6,840 nucleotides of DNA, from NCBI GenBank assembly GCA_030039525.1, contig JASHVI010000074.1, positions 1 to 6,840 on the forward strand, written 5' to 3'. Below, piece by piece: positions 1-5,997 of the stretch. The notes under the pieces are model-generated. The model was not told the origin of the DNA. It saw only the letters and a program-made list of their open reading frames with translations, and ran no database searches. Positions within the stretch are counted from its first letter, which is position 1, and every line of letters starts with the position of its first letter. The stretch is from Thermoplasmata archaeon (GTDB lineage Archaea; Thermoplasmatota; Thermoplasmata; Lutacidiplasmatales; UBA184). A program made the translations under genes and the position numbers.

Positions 1-105
1 GCTCGCCCGGACCTTCAGCCGGAGCTCGCCCGGTCGGGCGTCGGGTTCGGGGAACTCCTCGTAGCGGGGCGGCCGGCCGAACTCCCGGAGGACCGCGGCC
101 TTCAC
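1..105 (-). CDS. Zinc-type alcohol dehydrogenase / quinone oxidoreductase (MDR family), N-terminal 35 residues only
   Basis: The minus strand encodes 35 residues from a GTG at 105 down to the window edge, beginning MKAAVLREFGRPPRYEEF and continuing through PDARPGELRLKVRAS. This is the classic opening of medium-chain dehydrogenase/reductases: the first beta strand 'MKAAVL', then a Pro/Gly turn, then the 'GE-L-KV-AS' strand that begins the GroES-like domain. The family oxidises alcohols or reduces quinones/enones with NAD(P)H. The catalytic zinc site and Rossmann fold lie outside the window, so I cannot tell a zinc alcohol dehydrogenase from a zinc-free quinone oxidoreductase. The start is supported by GGAGGG (115-120, minus) nine bases upstream. 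The gene is divergent from the small gene beginning at 291. Confidence 0.75.
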   Translation of the reverse strand, partial: MKAAVLREFGRPPRYEEFPEPDARPGELRLKVRAS

Positions 106-114
106 GTTCCCTGA

Positions 115-120
115 CCCTCC
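115..120 (-). promoter_or_regulatory. Shine-Dalgarno site of the MDR oxidoreductase
   Basis: GGAGGG on the minus strand lies nine bases before the GTG at 105. It is a strong match to the 16S rRNA tail complement, and it fixes the start of a gene that is otherwise cut by the window edge. It shows that this genome uses Shine-Dalgarno initiation for at least some genes. Confidence 0.55.
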
Positions 121-160
121 ACCGGACCGGCCGAACGGAGAGCGTTCCGAGGACCCGCGC

Positions 161-170
161 GTTGATACCA
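161..170 (-). promoter_or_regulatory. Possible TATA-like box for the MDR oxidoreductase
   Basis: Read on the minus strand this is TGGTATCAAC, one of only two AT-richer patches in the 185-base divergent gap at 106-290. If it is an archaeal TATA box, transcription would start near base 139 and give a leader of about 34 bases carrying the GGAGGG site. The match is weak and rests on position and base composition. Confidence 0.25.
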
Positions 171-247
171 TGTCCGGGTCCATCGGCCCGCGCGCGGCGC
201 CCCCGGCGGTGGCCCGTCTGGGCCCGCGCCGGGCCCCCCCTCCGGCC

Positions 248-256
248 TTTGAAATA
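248..256 (+). promoter_or_regulatory. TATA-like box upstream of the small gene at 291
   Basis: TTTGAAATA is the most AT-rich stretch in an otherwise GC-dominated gap. Its centre at 252 predicts a start of transcription near 278-279, just ahead of the GAGGT ribosome site at 279-283. That would leave a leader of about 12 bases. The spacing is sensible for an archaeal promoter, but no BRE element is clear. Confidence 0.4.
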
Positions 257-278
257 CCCTCCGAGGCAAGGTGGGTCC

Positions 279-283
279 GAGGT
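279..283 (+). promoter_or_regulatory. Shine-Dalgarno site deciding the GTG start at 291
   Basis: GAGGT lies seven bases before the GTG at 291. It supports that start over a TTG at 162. Translation from 162 would add 43 residues rich in Arg, Pro and Trp that look like translated non-coding DNA. Confidence 0.45.
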
Positions 284-290
284 ACCGAAC

Positions 291-734
291 GTGGTCGCCG
301 AGAAGACGCTCCGTTTCCAGGGGAAGAACCGGGACCTGACGCAGCTGGGCCAGCAGATCGCCGACCGACTCAAGTCGGAGGGGTACAAGGTGCAGTCCAC
401 GACCTCCCCCTCCGGGACGGTCATCCAGGCCGCCAAGGCCGGGATCCTCCGCGACCTGATCGCCGCCGACCGCGTCTTCTCGATCCTCGTCTCCGGTCAG
501 CCGAACGACTTCACCGTGCGCGTCGGGATCGGCAAGCTCCTCCAGAACCTCGCCGTGACCGCCGTCGAGGCGGTCCTCCTCTCGGAGCTCTTCCTCGCGG
601 TCGACGTGCCGGAGATGCTCTGGACGACCCACGTCGAGAAGGGCGTCATCCAGGAGATCAACCAGATCGTCAACGCCCCGGCGCCCTCCGCCCCGACGCC
701 GCCCCCGCCGTCGTCGGGCGCTCCCCTCCGCTGA
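291..734 (+). CDS. Small uncharacterised protein with proline-rich C-terminal tail
   Basis: This gene encodes a 147-residue protein of unknown function. Residues 1-80 look like an alpha/beta domain: a predicted helix (LTQLGQQIADRLKSEGY, 16-32), then strands and turns (KVQSTTSPSGTVIQAAKAG, 33-51) and a third segment (FSILVSGQPNDFTVRVGIG, 63-81). Residues 83-104 form a hydrophobic stretch that could be a membrane or buried helix. It is followed by a short amphipathic helix (114-127) and a disordered tail from 129 with seven or more prolines. From memory, this order (helix, 'VIQARK-G-LR', extended strand, hydrophobic segment) resembles small bacterial and archaeal proteins that carry a zinc ribbon or membrane helices after it. 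No zinc ribbon is present here, and there is no cysteine at all. The GTG start is chosen for its GAGGT site. It is convergent with poxB across 57 bases. Confidence 0.65.
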   Translation: MVAEKTLRFQGKNRDLTQLGQQIADRLKSEGYKVQSTTSPSGTVIQAAKAGILRDLIAADRVFSILVSGQPNDFTVRVGIGKLLQNLAVTAVEAVLLSELFLAVDVPEMLWTTHVEKGVIQEINQIVNAPAPSAPTPPPPSSGAPLR

Positions 735-791
735 GCGGCACGGATCGGGTCCGAGGCCCCCGCCGGCGCCGCGGCCCGGGCCGGAGGCCCC

Positions 792-2513
792 TCAGGTCGC
801 GTGGAGGTTGTCCTCGATCATCTCCACGACGTCGTGGCCCCGGCCCGCGAGCACCGCCTTCGCGGAGTAGAGGGCCATCCCGAGGACCTGGCCCGCCTCG
901 AGCTTCGGGGGGACGACGAACTCGCTCCGGTCCATCACGACGTCGAGGAGCGCCGGGCCCGGGGCGGCGAGGAGCTCCCGCGTGCGGGCCTCCAGGTCGT
1001 TCGGGTCGGTGACCCGCCAGGCGGTGAAGCCCATCGCCTCGGCGACCCGGGCGAAGTCGGGGTTCTCGAGCTTCGTGTAGGCGTCGAGCATCCCCTCCGC
1101 CCGCTGCTCCAGCTCGACGAAGCCGAGGGTCCCGTTGTCGAAGACCACGACCTTGATCGGGAGCTTCTCCTGGACCGCGGTCAAGAGGTCCCCGAGGAGC
1201 ATCGCGAGGCCTCCGTCGCCGGAGAGCGCGATCACCTGGCGCTTCGGGAAGGCCATCTGGGCCCCGAGCGCCTGCGGCATGGCGTTCGCCATCGTGCCGT
1301 GCGTGAGGCTCGTGAAGGTCCGGTTGGCGCCCGTCGACGGAAGGTGGCGCAGGAGCCAGACCATCGGCCCTCCCCCGTCCGCGGTGAAAATCGCGTCCCG
1401 GTCCGCGAGCTGCGCGAGGAGGCGGACGACGTACTGCGGATGGATGATCCCCCGGGGATCGATCGCGGCGGGATGGCCGAGCTGCGCCATCGCCGCCTCC
1501 TTGCGGCGCAGCATCGCGCGCAGGAACTCCGAGTCCGTGCGGCTCCGGATCCTCGGCAGGAGCGCGGCGACCGTCTCCCGGACGTCGCCGACGACCCCGA
1601 AGGTCACCGGATGGCGTCGGCCGAGGTGGGTCCCGTCGAGGTCGACCTGCAGGATCTTCGCGCCCGCCGGATAGAACTGGCGCCAGGCGAAGTCGCAGCC
1701 GAGGAGGAGCAGGGTGTCGCACTCCATCACCGAGGCGAACCCGGACTCGATCCCGAAGAGCCCGGTCATCCCGACGTCGAACGGGTTCGACGGCTCGAGG
1801 AAGTCCTTGGCGCGGGAGGTGTGGGCGACGGGCGCCTGCAGGCGGTCGGCGAGGGCGACGACCTCGTCGTGGGCGTGCTCGCAGCCCGAGCCGCCGTAGA
1901 TCGCCACCTTCCGGCCCTCGTTGAGCAGCTCTGCGAGCCGGTCGAGGTCGGCGTCGGAGGGACGGACCAGGGGCTTCGGCGCGTGGACCGAGTACGGGAG
2001 GTCCCGGCCCACCTCGGCCGTGGAGACGTCGACCGGCACGACCAGGACGGCGACCCCCCGCTTCACCAGGGCCGCCTGCGCGGCCATCACGGTGCGGCGC
2101 CGGGCCTCGAGGGCCGTGTGGACCTCCTCGCAGTAGACGCTCGCCCCCCGGTAGACCGACTTGAAGTCGACCTCCTGCGGGAACTCCGTCCCGGTCTCGT
2201 CGCTGTGTATCTGGCTCGCGATCAAGAGGACCGGGGCCCGGTTCCGGTGGCTCTCGTAGAGGCCGTTGATGAAGTGCAGGCTCCCCGGGCCGCAGGAGCC
2301 CGCGCAGACGGTGAGCGCGCCGGTCAGCAGCGCCTCGGTCCCGGCGGCGAAGCCGGCCGTCTCCTCGTGGCGCACGTGGACGAACCGGATCCGGCTCTTC
2401 CGCAGGGCATCGGTGAAGTGGTTCAGCGTGTCGCCCGGGATCCCCCAGCATCGCTGGACCCCGGCCGCTTCGAGCGTCTCGACGATCACGTCGGCGATCC
2501 GTCGGCCCCGCAT
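792..2513 (-). CDS. poxB: Pyruvate dehydrogenase (quinone), thiamine diphosphate- and FAD-dependent (PoxB)
   Basis: The 573-residue product would oxidise pyruvate to acetate and CO2 and pass electrons to membrane quinone. It has the three-domain plan of thiamine diphosphate enzymes: a Pyr domain (about 1-180) with the catalytic glutamate E50 in VRHEETAGFAAG and an AGSCGPG loop at 71-77; a central FAD-type domain (about 185-345) including the YGGSGCEHAHDEVV stretch; and a PP domain holding HGTMANAMPQALGAQ (405-419) and the cofactor motif GDGG (432-435) through N460. Length and motif positions agree with E. coli PoxB (572 residues, E50, D433, N460) as I remember it. The C-terminus (GMALYSAKAVLAGRGHDVVEMIEDN) resembles the PoxB tail that becomes the lipid-activated membrane anchor. 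Acetolactate synthase and phosphate-dependent pyruvate oxidase are less likely because of that tail. The ATG at 2513 has a TATA-like box 26-27 bases upstream, suggesting a leaderless mRNA. It is divergent from the MFS gene. Confidence 0.93.
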   Translation of the reverse strand: MRGRRIADVIVETLEAAGVQRCWGIPGDTLNHFTDALRKSRIRFVHVRHEETAGFAAGTEALLTGALTVCAGSCGPGSLHFINGLYESHRNRAPVLLIASQIHSDETGTEFPQEVDFKSVYRGASVYCEEVHTALEARRRTVMAAQAALVKRGVAVLVVPVDVSTAEVGRDLPYSVHAPKPLVRPSDADLDRLAELLNEGRKVAIYGGSGCEHAHDEVVALADRLQAPVAHTSRAKDFLEPSNPFDVGMTGLFGIESGFASVMECDTLLLLGCDFAWRQFYPAGAKILQVDLDGTHLGRRHPVTFGVVGDVRETVAALLPRIRSRTDSEFLRAMLRRKEAAMAQLGHPAAIDPRGIIHPQYVVRLLAQLADRDAIFTADGGGPMVWLLRHLPSTGANRTFTSLTHGTMANAMPQALGAQMAFPKRQVIALSGDGGLAMLLGDLLTAVQEKLPIKVVVFDNGTLGFVELEQRAEGMLDAYTKLENPDFARVAEAMGFTAWRVTDPNDLEARTRELLAAPGPALLDVVMDRSEFVVPPKLEAGQVLGMALYSAKAVLAGRGHDVVEMIEDNLHAT

Positions 2514-2536
2514 CCGGGAGCCGAAGCCCGCCGCCG

Positions 2537-2543
2537 CTAAAGG
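2537..2543 (-). promoter_or_regulatory. TATA-like box for leaderless poxB
   Basis: CCTTTAG on the minus strand is centred about 26-27 bases before the poxB ATG, with only G/C-rich sequence around it. This is the expected distance of an archaeal TATA box when transcription starts at the start codon. No Shine-Dalgarno sequence precedes the ATG, which agrees. Confidence 0.5.
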
Positions 2544-2616
2544 CCGTGCCCGGCGGGGCCCCCCCGGTCCGCTCCCGGGCGGTCCCTACCGGGACGGCCG
2601 GCCCTCCGCCGCCCAT

Positions 2617-2623
2617 CCTTAAT
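2617..2623 (+). promoter_or_regulatory. TATA-like box for the leaderless MFS exporter gene
   Basis: CCTTAAT is centred about 28 bases before the ATG at 2649, and there is no Shine-Dalgarno site between them. With the box at 2537-2543 facing the other way, it makes a compact back-to-back promoter pair within the 135-base gap. Confidence 0.5.
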
Positions 2624-2648
2624 CCCGGCGCGATTCCCGGCGGCCCCG

Positions 2649-3911
2649 ATGGCGGGATACTCGGCCGCGCTCGCGCGGCCGAACTTCCAAAGGCTGTTCG
2701 TCGCCGGGCTGGCCTCGTCGAGCGGCGGGGCGGTCACGGGCGTCTGCATTCTCTGGATCGTGTTCACCACGACGCGGTCGCCGGTCGACGTCGGCCTGGT
2801 CGGCACCTCGGAGCTGCTCGCCGGGGTGATCTTCTCGCTGATCGGGGGCGGGCTCGTCGACCGGTACGATCGCCGGAACCTGATGGTCGCCTCGGACCTG
2901 GTCCGCGCGGCGACGGTCGGGGGCCTCGCCCTCTACCTGCTCGAGTTCGGCTTCGGCCTCGCCGTCGTGCTGGTCGCCGCCTTCGTGGTCGGCTGCTTCA
3001 CCACGATCTTCAACCCCGCGCAGCAGACGATCGTGCCGGCAGTCGTGGGCCCGGAGCTCATCGCGGACGCCAACGGGCTGATCCGCTCGACCCAGTCGGC
3101 GACGATGCTGGCGGGGGCCTCGGCGGGGGGCCTCCTGATCGTGACCGTCGGACCCCTCGTCGGCCTCGCCTACAACGCGGCGACCTTCCTGCTCTCCGCA
3201 ACGCTCGTCGCCGGCGTCGCGCTGCCTGCCGCGGCGCGACGTCCGACCCGGACCGGCCCCTCGACCTCCTTCGTCGAGGACGTCGCGGAGGGGTTCCGCT
3301 GGCTGCGCGGCGAGATCGGCCTCCTGCAGCTGACCATCTCCGCGGGGCCGTTCAACTTCTTCTCGACGATCGTCGGCGCCTTCCTCGTGGTCTACGCGAC
3401 CCTCGCGCTCCACGGGTCCGGCGAGGTCTTCGGCGTCCTGCTCGCCGTCGAGCTGGGGGCGCAGGGCCTCGGATCCCTCGCCGTCGGCCGTCTCGGCGCG
3501 ACCCGATGGGCCGGGCGGGCCTGGGTGGTGTTCTACGGAGTGATCTCCCCGGTCGGGGCGATCGGCCTCGCTCTCGTACCGCAGCTCGTCCCCGCGCTCC
3601 TCCTCATGGTGCTCCTCGGCTTCACGGGCGGCTTCGCCGGCACCGCCTGGCTCTCGGCCGCCCAGCTGGCCGTGCCGACGGAGATGCAGGGCCGGTACTT
3701 CGGCGTCGACGGCCTCGGAAGCTGGGCGATCCTGCCCGCCGCGCAGATCGGCGGCGGCTTCCTGATCGCCGACGTGGGGATCCGGACGACCTACCTCGTC
3801 GCCGGGATCCTCTGGCTGATCCTCGGGCTCGCCTTCCTGCTCCTTCGCCCCCTCGCGCGATGGGGATACCCTCCGCGCGAGAGCGGAGCCCCCTCCTCGG
3901 GCCCCCCGTGA
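2649..3911 (+). CDS. Major facilitator superfamily exporter, MFS_3/DHA3 type
   Basis: This gene encodes a 420-residue, strongly hydrophobic inner-membrane protein with about 12 likely helices in two halves. A polar cytoplasmic loop at roughly 196-221 (ARRPTRTGPSTS...RWLRGE) separates the halves. MFS motif A is clear at 66-76 (GGGLVDRYDRR), between helices 2 and 3. The stretch FNPAQQTIVPAVV (121-133), followed by ELIADANGL, is typical of the MFS_3 branch that holds macrolide-efflux and enterobactin-exporter-like proteins. These are usually proton-driven exporters of drugs or metabolites; the substrate cannot be read from sequence. The ATG start fits a leaderless transcript. The C-terminus ends in a short polar Pro/Ser/Gly tail. 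Near its 3' end the coding DNA contains a perfect 6-bp inverted repeat (CTCCGC 3871-3876 with GCGGAG 3883-3888). It is divergent from poxB and convergent with the methyltransferase. Confidence 0.88.
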   Translation: MAGYSAALARPNFQRLFVAGLASSSGGAVTGVCILWIVFTTTRSPVDVGLVGTSELLAGVIFSLIGGGLVDRYDRRNLMVASDLVRAATVGGLALYLLEFGFGLAVVLVAAFVVGCFTTIFNPAQQTIVPAVVGPELIADANGLIRSTQSATMLAGASAGGLLIVTVGPLVGLAYNAATFLLSATLVAGVALPAAARRPTRTGPSTSFVEDVAEGFRWLRGEIGLLQLTISAGPFNFFSTIVGAFLVVYATLALHGSGEVFGVLLAVELGAQGLGSLAVGRLGATRWAGRAWVVFYGVISPVGAIGLALVPQLVPALLLMVLLGFTGGFAGTAWLSAAQLAVPTEMQGRYFGVDGLGSWAILPAAQIGGGFLIADVGIRTTYLVAGILWLILGLAFLLLRPLARWGYPPRESGAPSSGPP

Positions 3912-3942
3912 TCGGAGGGTCGCGCCTCCCGGCCTCAGCCCG

Positions 3943-4824
3943 CTATCCGGATCCGGCCCCGGGCCTCTGCCCCCCGGCGACGAGGATCTCGCACGGGGCC
4001 CCCGCAGAGCCCGGGGCGAGGAAGGCGGCGCTCTCGGACTCGACCTCGGCCCACGCCCTCGCCTCGACGGAGGCCGGGAGCCCCTTGGCGGCCTCTCCGA
4101 GGATCTCCCGGTAGAACCGCATCAGCTCCGGAAGGGACGGCATCCGCAGCGGGCAAGGCACGGCCTGCGCGGTCGTCCGCTCGAAGCCGGCGCGGGCGAG
4201 GAGCCCCTCGAGCTGCCCGGGGGCCGAGAGGCTGAACGGACCGGGGGCCCGGGGGTCGGGGGCGGGGGGTCCCTCCGGGTGGGCCCAGCGCGTCAGGATC
4301 CGGCCCGGCGTCGAGAGGAAGGCGTTGCGCTCGGGACCCGTGAAGACCGTGAGGCCGAGCCGGCCCCCCGGACGGAGGATCCGCGCGATCCGCTCGAGCG
4401 CGAGCGCCGGCTGGGGGAGGAACATGAACGCCTGCCGGCAGGCCACGACGTCCATCGAGGCGTCGGCGACCTCGGGGCGCTCGGCGTCCATGACCCGGGT
4501 CTCGAAGTTCGAGAAGCCGAGCGCGCGCAGGTTCTGCGCGGCCCGCCGGACCATCTCGGCGCCACTGTCCGTGGCGAGGACCCGTCCGCCCGGTCCGACG
4601 GACCGGGCGAGCTCCTTCGTCAGCCCGCCGGTCCCCGCCCCGAGCTCGAGGACCCGGTCGCCGGGCCGGATCCGCAGGTCCCGGAGCAGGAGGGAGGTCG
4701 CGGGCCCGAACCAGGCGTCCACGATCGGGGTCCAGGAGTCCCAGAGCGCCGCCCGGGCGTCCCAGCTGTCCACGATCGCCTGTTTCGGGTCCGGGGCGGC
4801 GCGGGCCGCGGTATCCGTCGGCAT
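3943..4824 (-). CDS. Class I SAM-dependent methyltransferase (Methyltransf_11/UbiE-like)
   Basis: The 293-residue product has the standard SAM-binding Rossmann fold. Motif I is VLELGAGTGGL (58-68), the acidic residue that binds the SAM ribose is D86 in VLATDSG, the adenine-side acid is D113 in RVMDAE, and motif IV is near MDVVACRQAFMFLP (124-137). These are followed by the post-motif LRPGGRLGL (150-158). An N-terminal stretch IVDSWDARAALWDSW (17-31) resembles the cap helix of UbiE-type enzymes. The C-terminal half includes FSLSAPGQLEGLLARAGFE, a common element in this group that precedes the last strands. The substrate is unknown: quinone, small-molecule and protein methyltransferases share this fold. 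The ATG at 4824 has neither a clear Shine-Dalgarno site nor a good TATA box, so its expression signal is undefined. It lies 81 bases downstream of the secreted-protein gene on the same strand and could be read with it, although a GC-rich hairpin sits between them. Confidence 0.87.
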   Translation of the reverse strand: MPTDTAARAAPDPKQAIVDSWDARAALWDSWTPIVDAWFGPATSLLLRDLRIRPGDRVLELGAGTGGLTKELARSVGPGGRVLATDSGAEMVRRAAQNLRALGFSNFETRVMDAERPEVADASMDVVACRQAFMFLPQPALALERIARILRPGGRLGLTVFTGPERNAFLSTPGRILTRWAHPEGPPAPDPRAPGPFSLSAPGQLEGLLARAGFERTTAQAVPCPLRMPSLPELMRFYREILGEAAKGLPASVEARAWAEVESESAAFLAPGSAGAPCEILVAGGQRPGAGSG

Positions 4825-4866
4825 GCCTACGTTCCCCGCGACGGCGCCGGGGGCTCTTCGGGTTTC

Positions 4867-4897
4867 GGGCCGGGGCCTTGGGCGAGGGCCCCGGGCC
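4867..4897 (-). terminator. GC-rich hairpin after the secreted-protein gene, possible terminator
   Basis: GGGCCGGGGCC (4867-4877) and GGCCCCGGGCC (4887-4897) pair as an 11-position stem with one G-G mismatch and a nine-base loop. It lies just past the stop of the 4906 gene and before the methyltransferase. There is no T-rich tract after it on the minus strand, so it is not a canonical bacterial terminator. It may slow transcription, act as RNA structure, or reflect GC bias. Confidence 0.3.
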
Positions 4898-4905
4898 GCG
4901 TTACC

Positions 4906-5850
4906 TCAGCCGAAGGCGAGGTTGGTGATGTCCAGGGAGTAGCCCCCGGTGTTGGCGACGATCATGGTGTTCACGTACGCCGAGCTCTCGTAGTAGATCT
5001 CGCCCAAGAGGTTCATCGAGATGAGCCCGGAGGCGTCGATCGTCGCCCCCTTCTTCCAGGTCCCGAAGAAGCTCATGGTGCCGGTGAGGTGGAGCACCGA
5101 GGCGTTCGTGGCCCCGTAGCTCTGGTTGACGACCGTCGTCACCGTCGAGTTGGACCGGCCGACCACCGCGGGCCTCGAGTAGTTGGTCGTCGTGGTCTGG
5201 TTCTCGTAGTAGTTGCCGGTGAGGTTCGTGGCGACCAGCTGGAGCTGTCCCCGGCAGATCGAGCCCCCGTTCCCGAGGATCTCGCAGACGTTCGCGCCGA
5301 CGAAGAGCGTCCACATGGCCTCGGCCTCGCAGAAGGTCGTCGTGGTGTTCACCCAGACCTTCGTCGACCGGGTGCCGTTGCTCTCCCGGCTGGTGTAGTG
5401 GCTCCGGGTGGTCGGGCAGGAGGACGTGCTGCCGGCCGCCGACCCGTAGACCTTCGCGGTGATCGAGTACGAGACGTTGAAGGAGGTCGCGCGCTTCGTG
5501 AGCGTGTAGTAGCGCCCGGCCCCGATCTGCGACTGGACGAAGACCCGGGAGCTCAGCGGGACCTTGCCGACGCCCGCTCGGCAGGTCGTCGCGCTCGCGC
5601 TCGTCCGTCCGCGGCCCACCCCGGAGGGGAGCTTGATCGTCGGCGTCGGAGCCGAGACCTTCGTGCACCCGGAGGTCTGGACGTTGCTGGAGACGTACGG
5701 CGAGGTGCCCTTGAGCCCCGAGGGGGTCTGGGGGGAGGCCGCCGACGCCGGCGCGGCCCCGAGCGTCAGACAGAGGATGGCGACCCCGGCGAAGGCCATC
5801 GTCGCCCATTCCGCGCGTCCTCTCCGAGCCCACATCCCGCTCCTCGTCAC
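4906..5850 (-). CDS. Secreted Ser/Thr-rich protein with nine N-glycosylation sequons
   Basis: I do not recognise a family for this 314-residue protein. It begins with an Arg-containing n-region and a hydrophobic core (about 17-33) ending APASA, so signal peptidase would cut after residue 37. The mature chain is rich in Ser, Thr, Asn and Tyr with alternating polar/hydrophobic runs that suggest beta strands. It has six cysteines (62, 90, 145, 174, 189, 199), enough for three disulfides. N-X-S/T sequons occur at N125, 158, 168, 209, 217, 223, 234, 242 and 249, six of them within 41 residues. No C-terminal membrane helix or LPxTG-like sorting motif is seen, so it is probably released or held on the surface non-covalently. 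The start is either the GTG at 5850 or the ATG at 5835; the ATG has GAGGAG four bases upstream and removes only five residues. Numbering here uses 5850. A TATA-like box at 5933-5939 would give a leader of about 60 bases. It is divergent from tag. Confidence 0.75.
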   Translation of the reverse strand: MTRSGMWARRGRAEWATMAFAGVAILCLTLGAAPASAASPQTPSGLKGTSPYVSSNVQTSGCTKVSAPTPTIKLPSGVGRGRTSASATTCRAGVGKVPLSSRVFVQSQIGAGRYYTLTKRATSFNVSYSITAKVYGSAAGSTSSCPTTRSHYTSRESNGTRSTKVWVNTTTTFCEAEAMWTLFVGANVCEILGNGGSICRGQLQLVATNLTGNYYENQTTTTNYSRPAVVGRSNSTVTTVVNQSYGATNASVLHLTGTMSFFGTWKKGATIDASGLISMNLLGEIYYESSAYVNTMIVANTGGYSLDITNLAFG

Positions 5851-5932
5851 GGTCCCGTTCCTTCCCCCGGCGCGCCGGCCCTCGAACCCGGGCCGATGCG
5901 CGGGGGTCGTCGCGGGCGACGGCGCGCCGCCC

Positions 5933-5939
5933 GATAAGC
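5933..5939 (-). promoter_or_regulatory. TATA-like box for the secreted-protein gene
   Basis: GCTTATC on the minus strand stands out in GC-rich DNA. Transcription would start about 26 bases on, near 5910, leaving roughly 60 bases before the GTG at 5850. Unlike poxB and the MFS gene, this transcript would be led, which fits the GAGGAG sequence at 5840-5845. Confidence 0.35.
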
Positions 5940-5974
5940 GCCGCGACCCCCGCCGGCGCGCGGTGCGCCCGTCA

Positions 5975-5982
5975 CCTATTCA
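5975..5982 (+). promoter_or_regulatory. TATA-like box for tag
   Basis: CCTATTCA is the AT-richest patch before tag. A start of transcription 26-27 bases from its centre falls near 6005, which is past the GTG at 5998. If the box is real, translation must begin at the in-frame GTG at 6013 or 6022 instead. Confidence 0.35.
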
Positions 5983-5997
5983 GGCGCACGTCGCTCC

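Noticed and set aside
162..290. Extension of the small protein to a TTG at 162
   Set aside because: The extra 43 residues are Arg/Pro/Trp-rich and would cross the TATA-like box. The GTG at 291 has GAGGT seven bases upstream.
753..791. GAGGCCCC repeated at 753-760 and 784-791, with a GGCCCGGGCC palindrome between, in the poxB convergent gap
   Set aside because: Short G/C-only repeats are expected by chance here, and I could not draw a convincing long stem or terminator.
670..2616. A 648-codon minus-strand frame and a 579-codon plus-strand frame (801-2540) overlapping poxB
   Set aside because: Both are low-complexity Arg/Gly/Pro/Asp-rich translations that stay open because GC-rich DNA has few stop codons. 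The PoxB frame has catalytic motifs and full-length family agreement.
2546..4114. A 522-codon plus-strand frame overlapping the MFS gene
   Set aside because: It is a shifted reading of the exporter gene with Arg-rich, non-hydrophobic composition. The MFS frame has motif A and regular membrane helices.
5875..5910. GGGTTCGAG on the minus strand, resembling a tRNA T-arm
   Set aside because: The base that should pair with the conserved G53 is not C, and no acceptor, D or anticodon stems can be drawn around it.
4279..5937. A 552-codon plus-strand frame opposite the methyltransferase and secreted-protein genes
   Set aside because: Its composition is Arg/Gly/Pro-rich without motifs, and it crosses two genes and their intergenic gap. 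It is a GC artefact.
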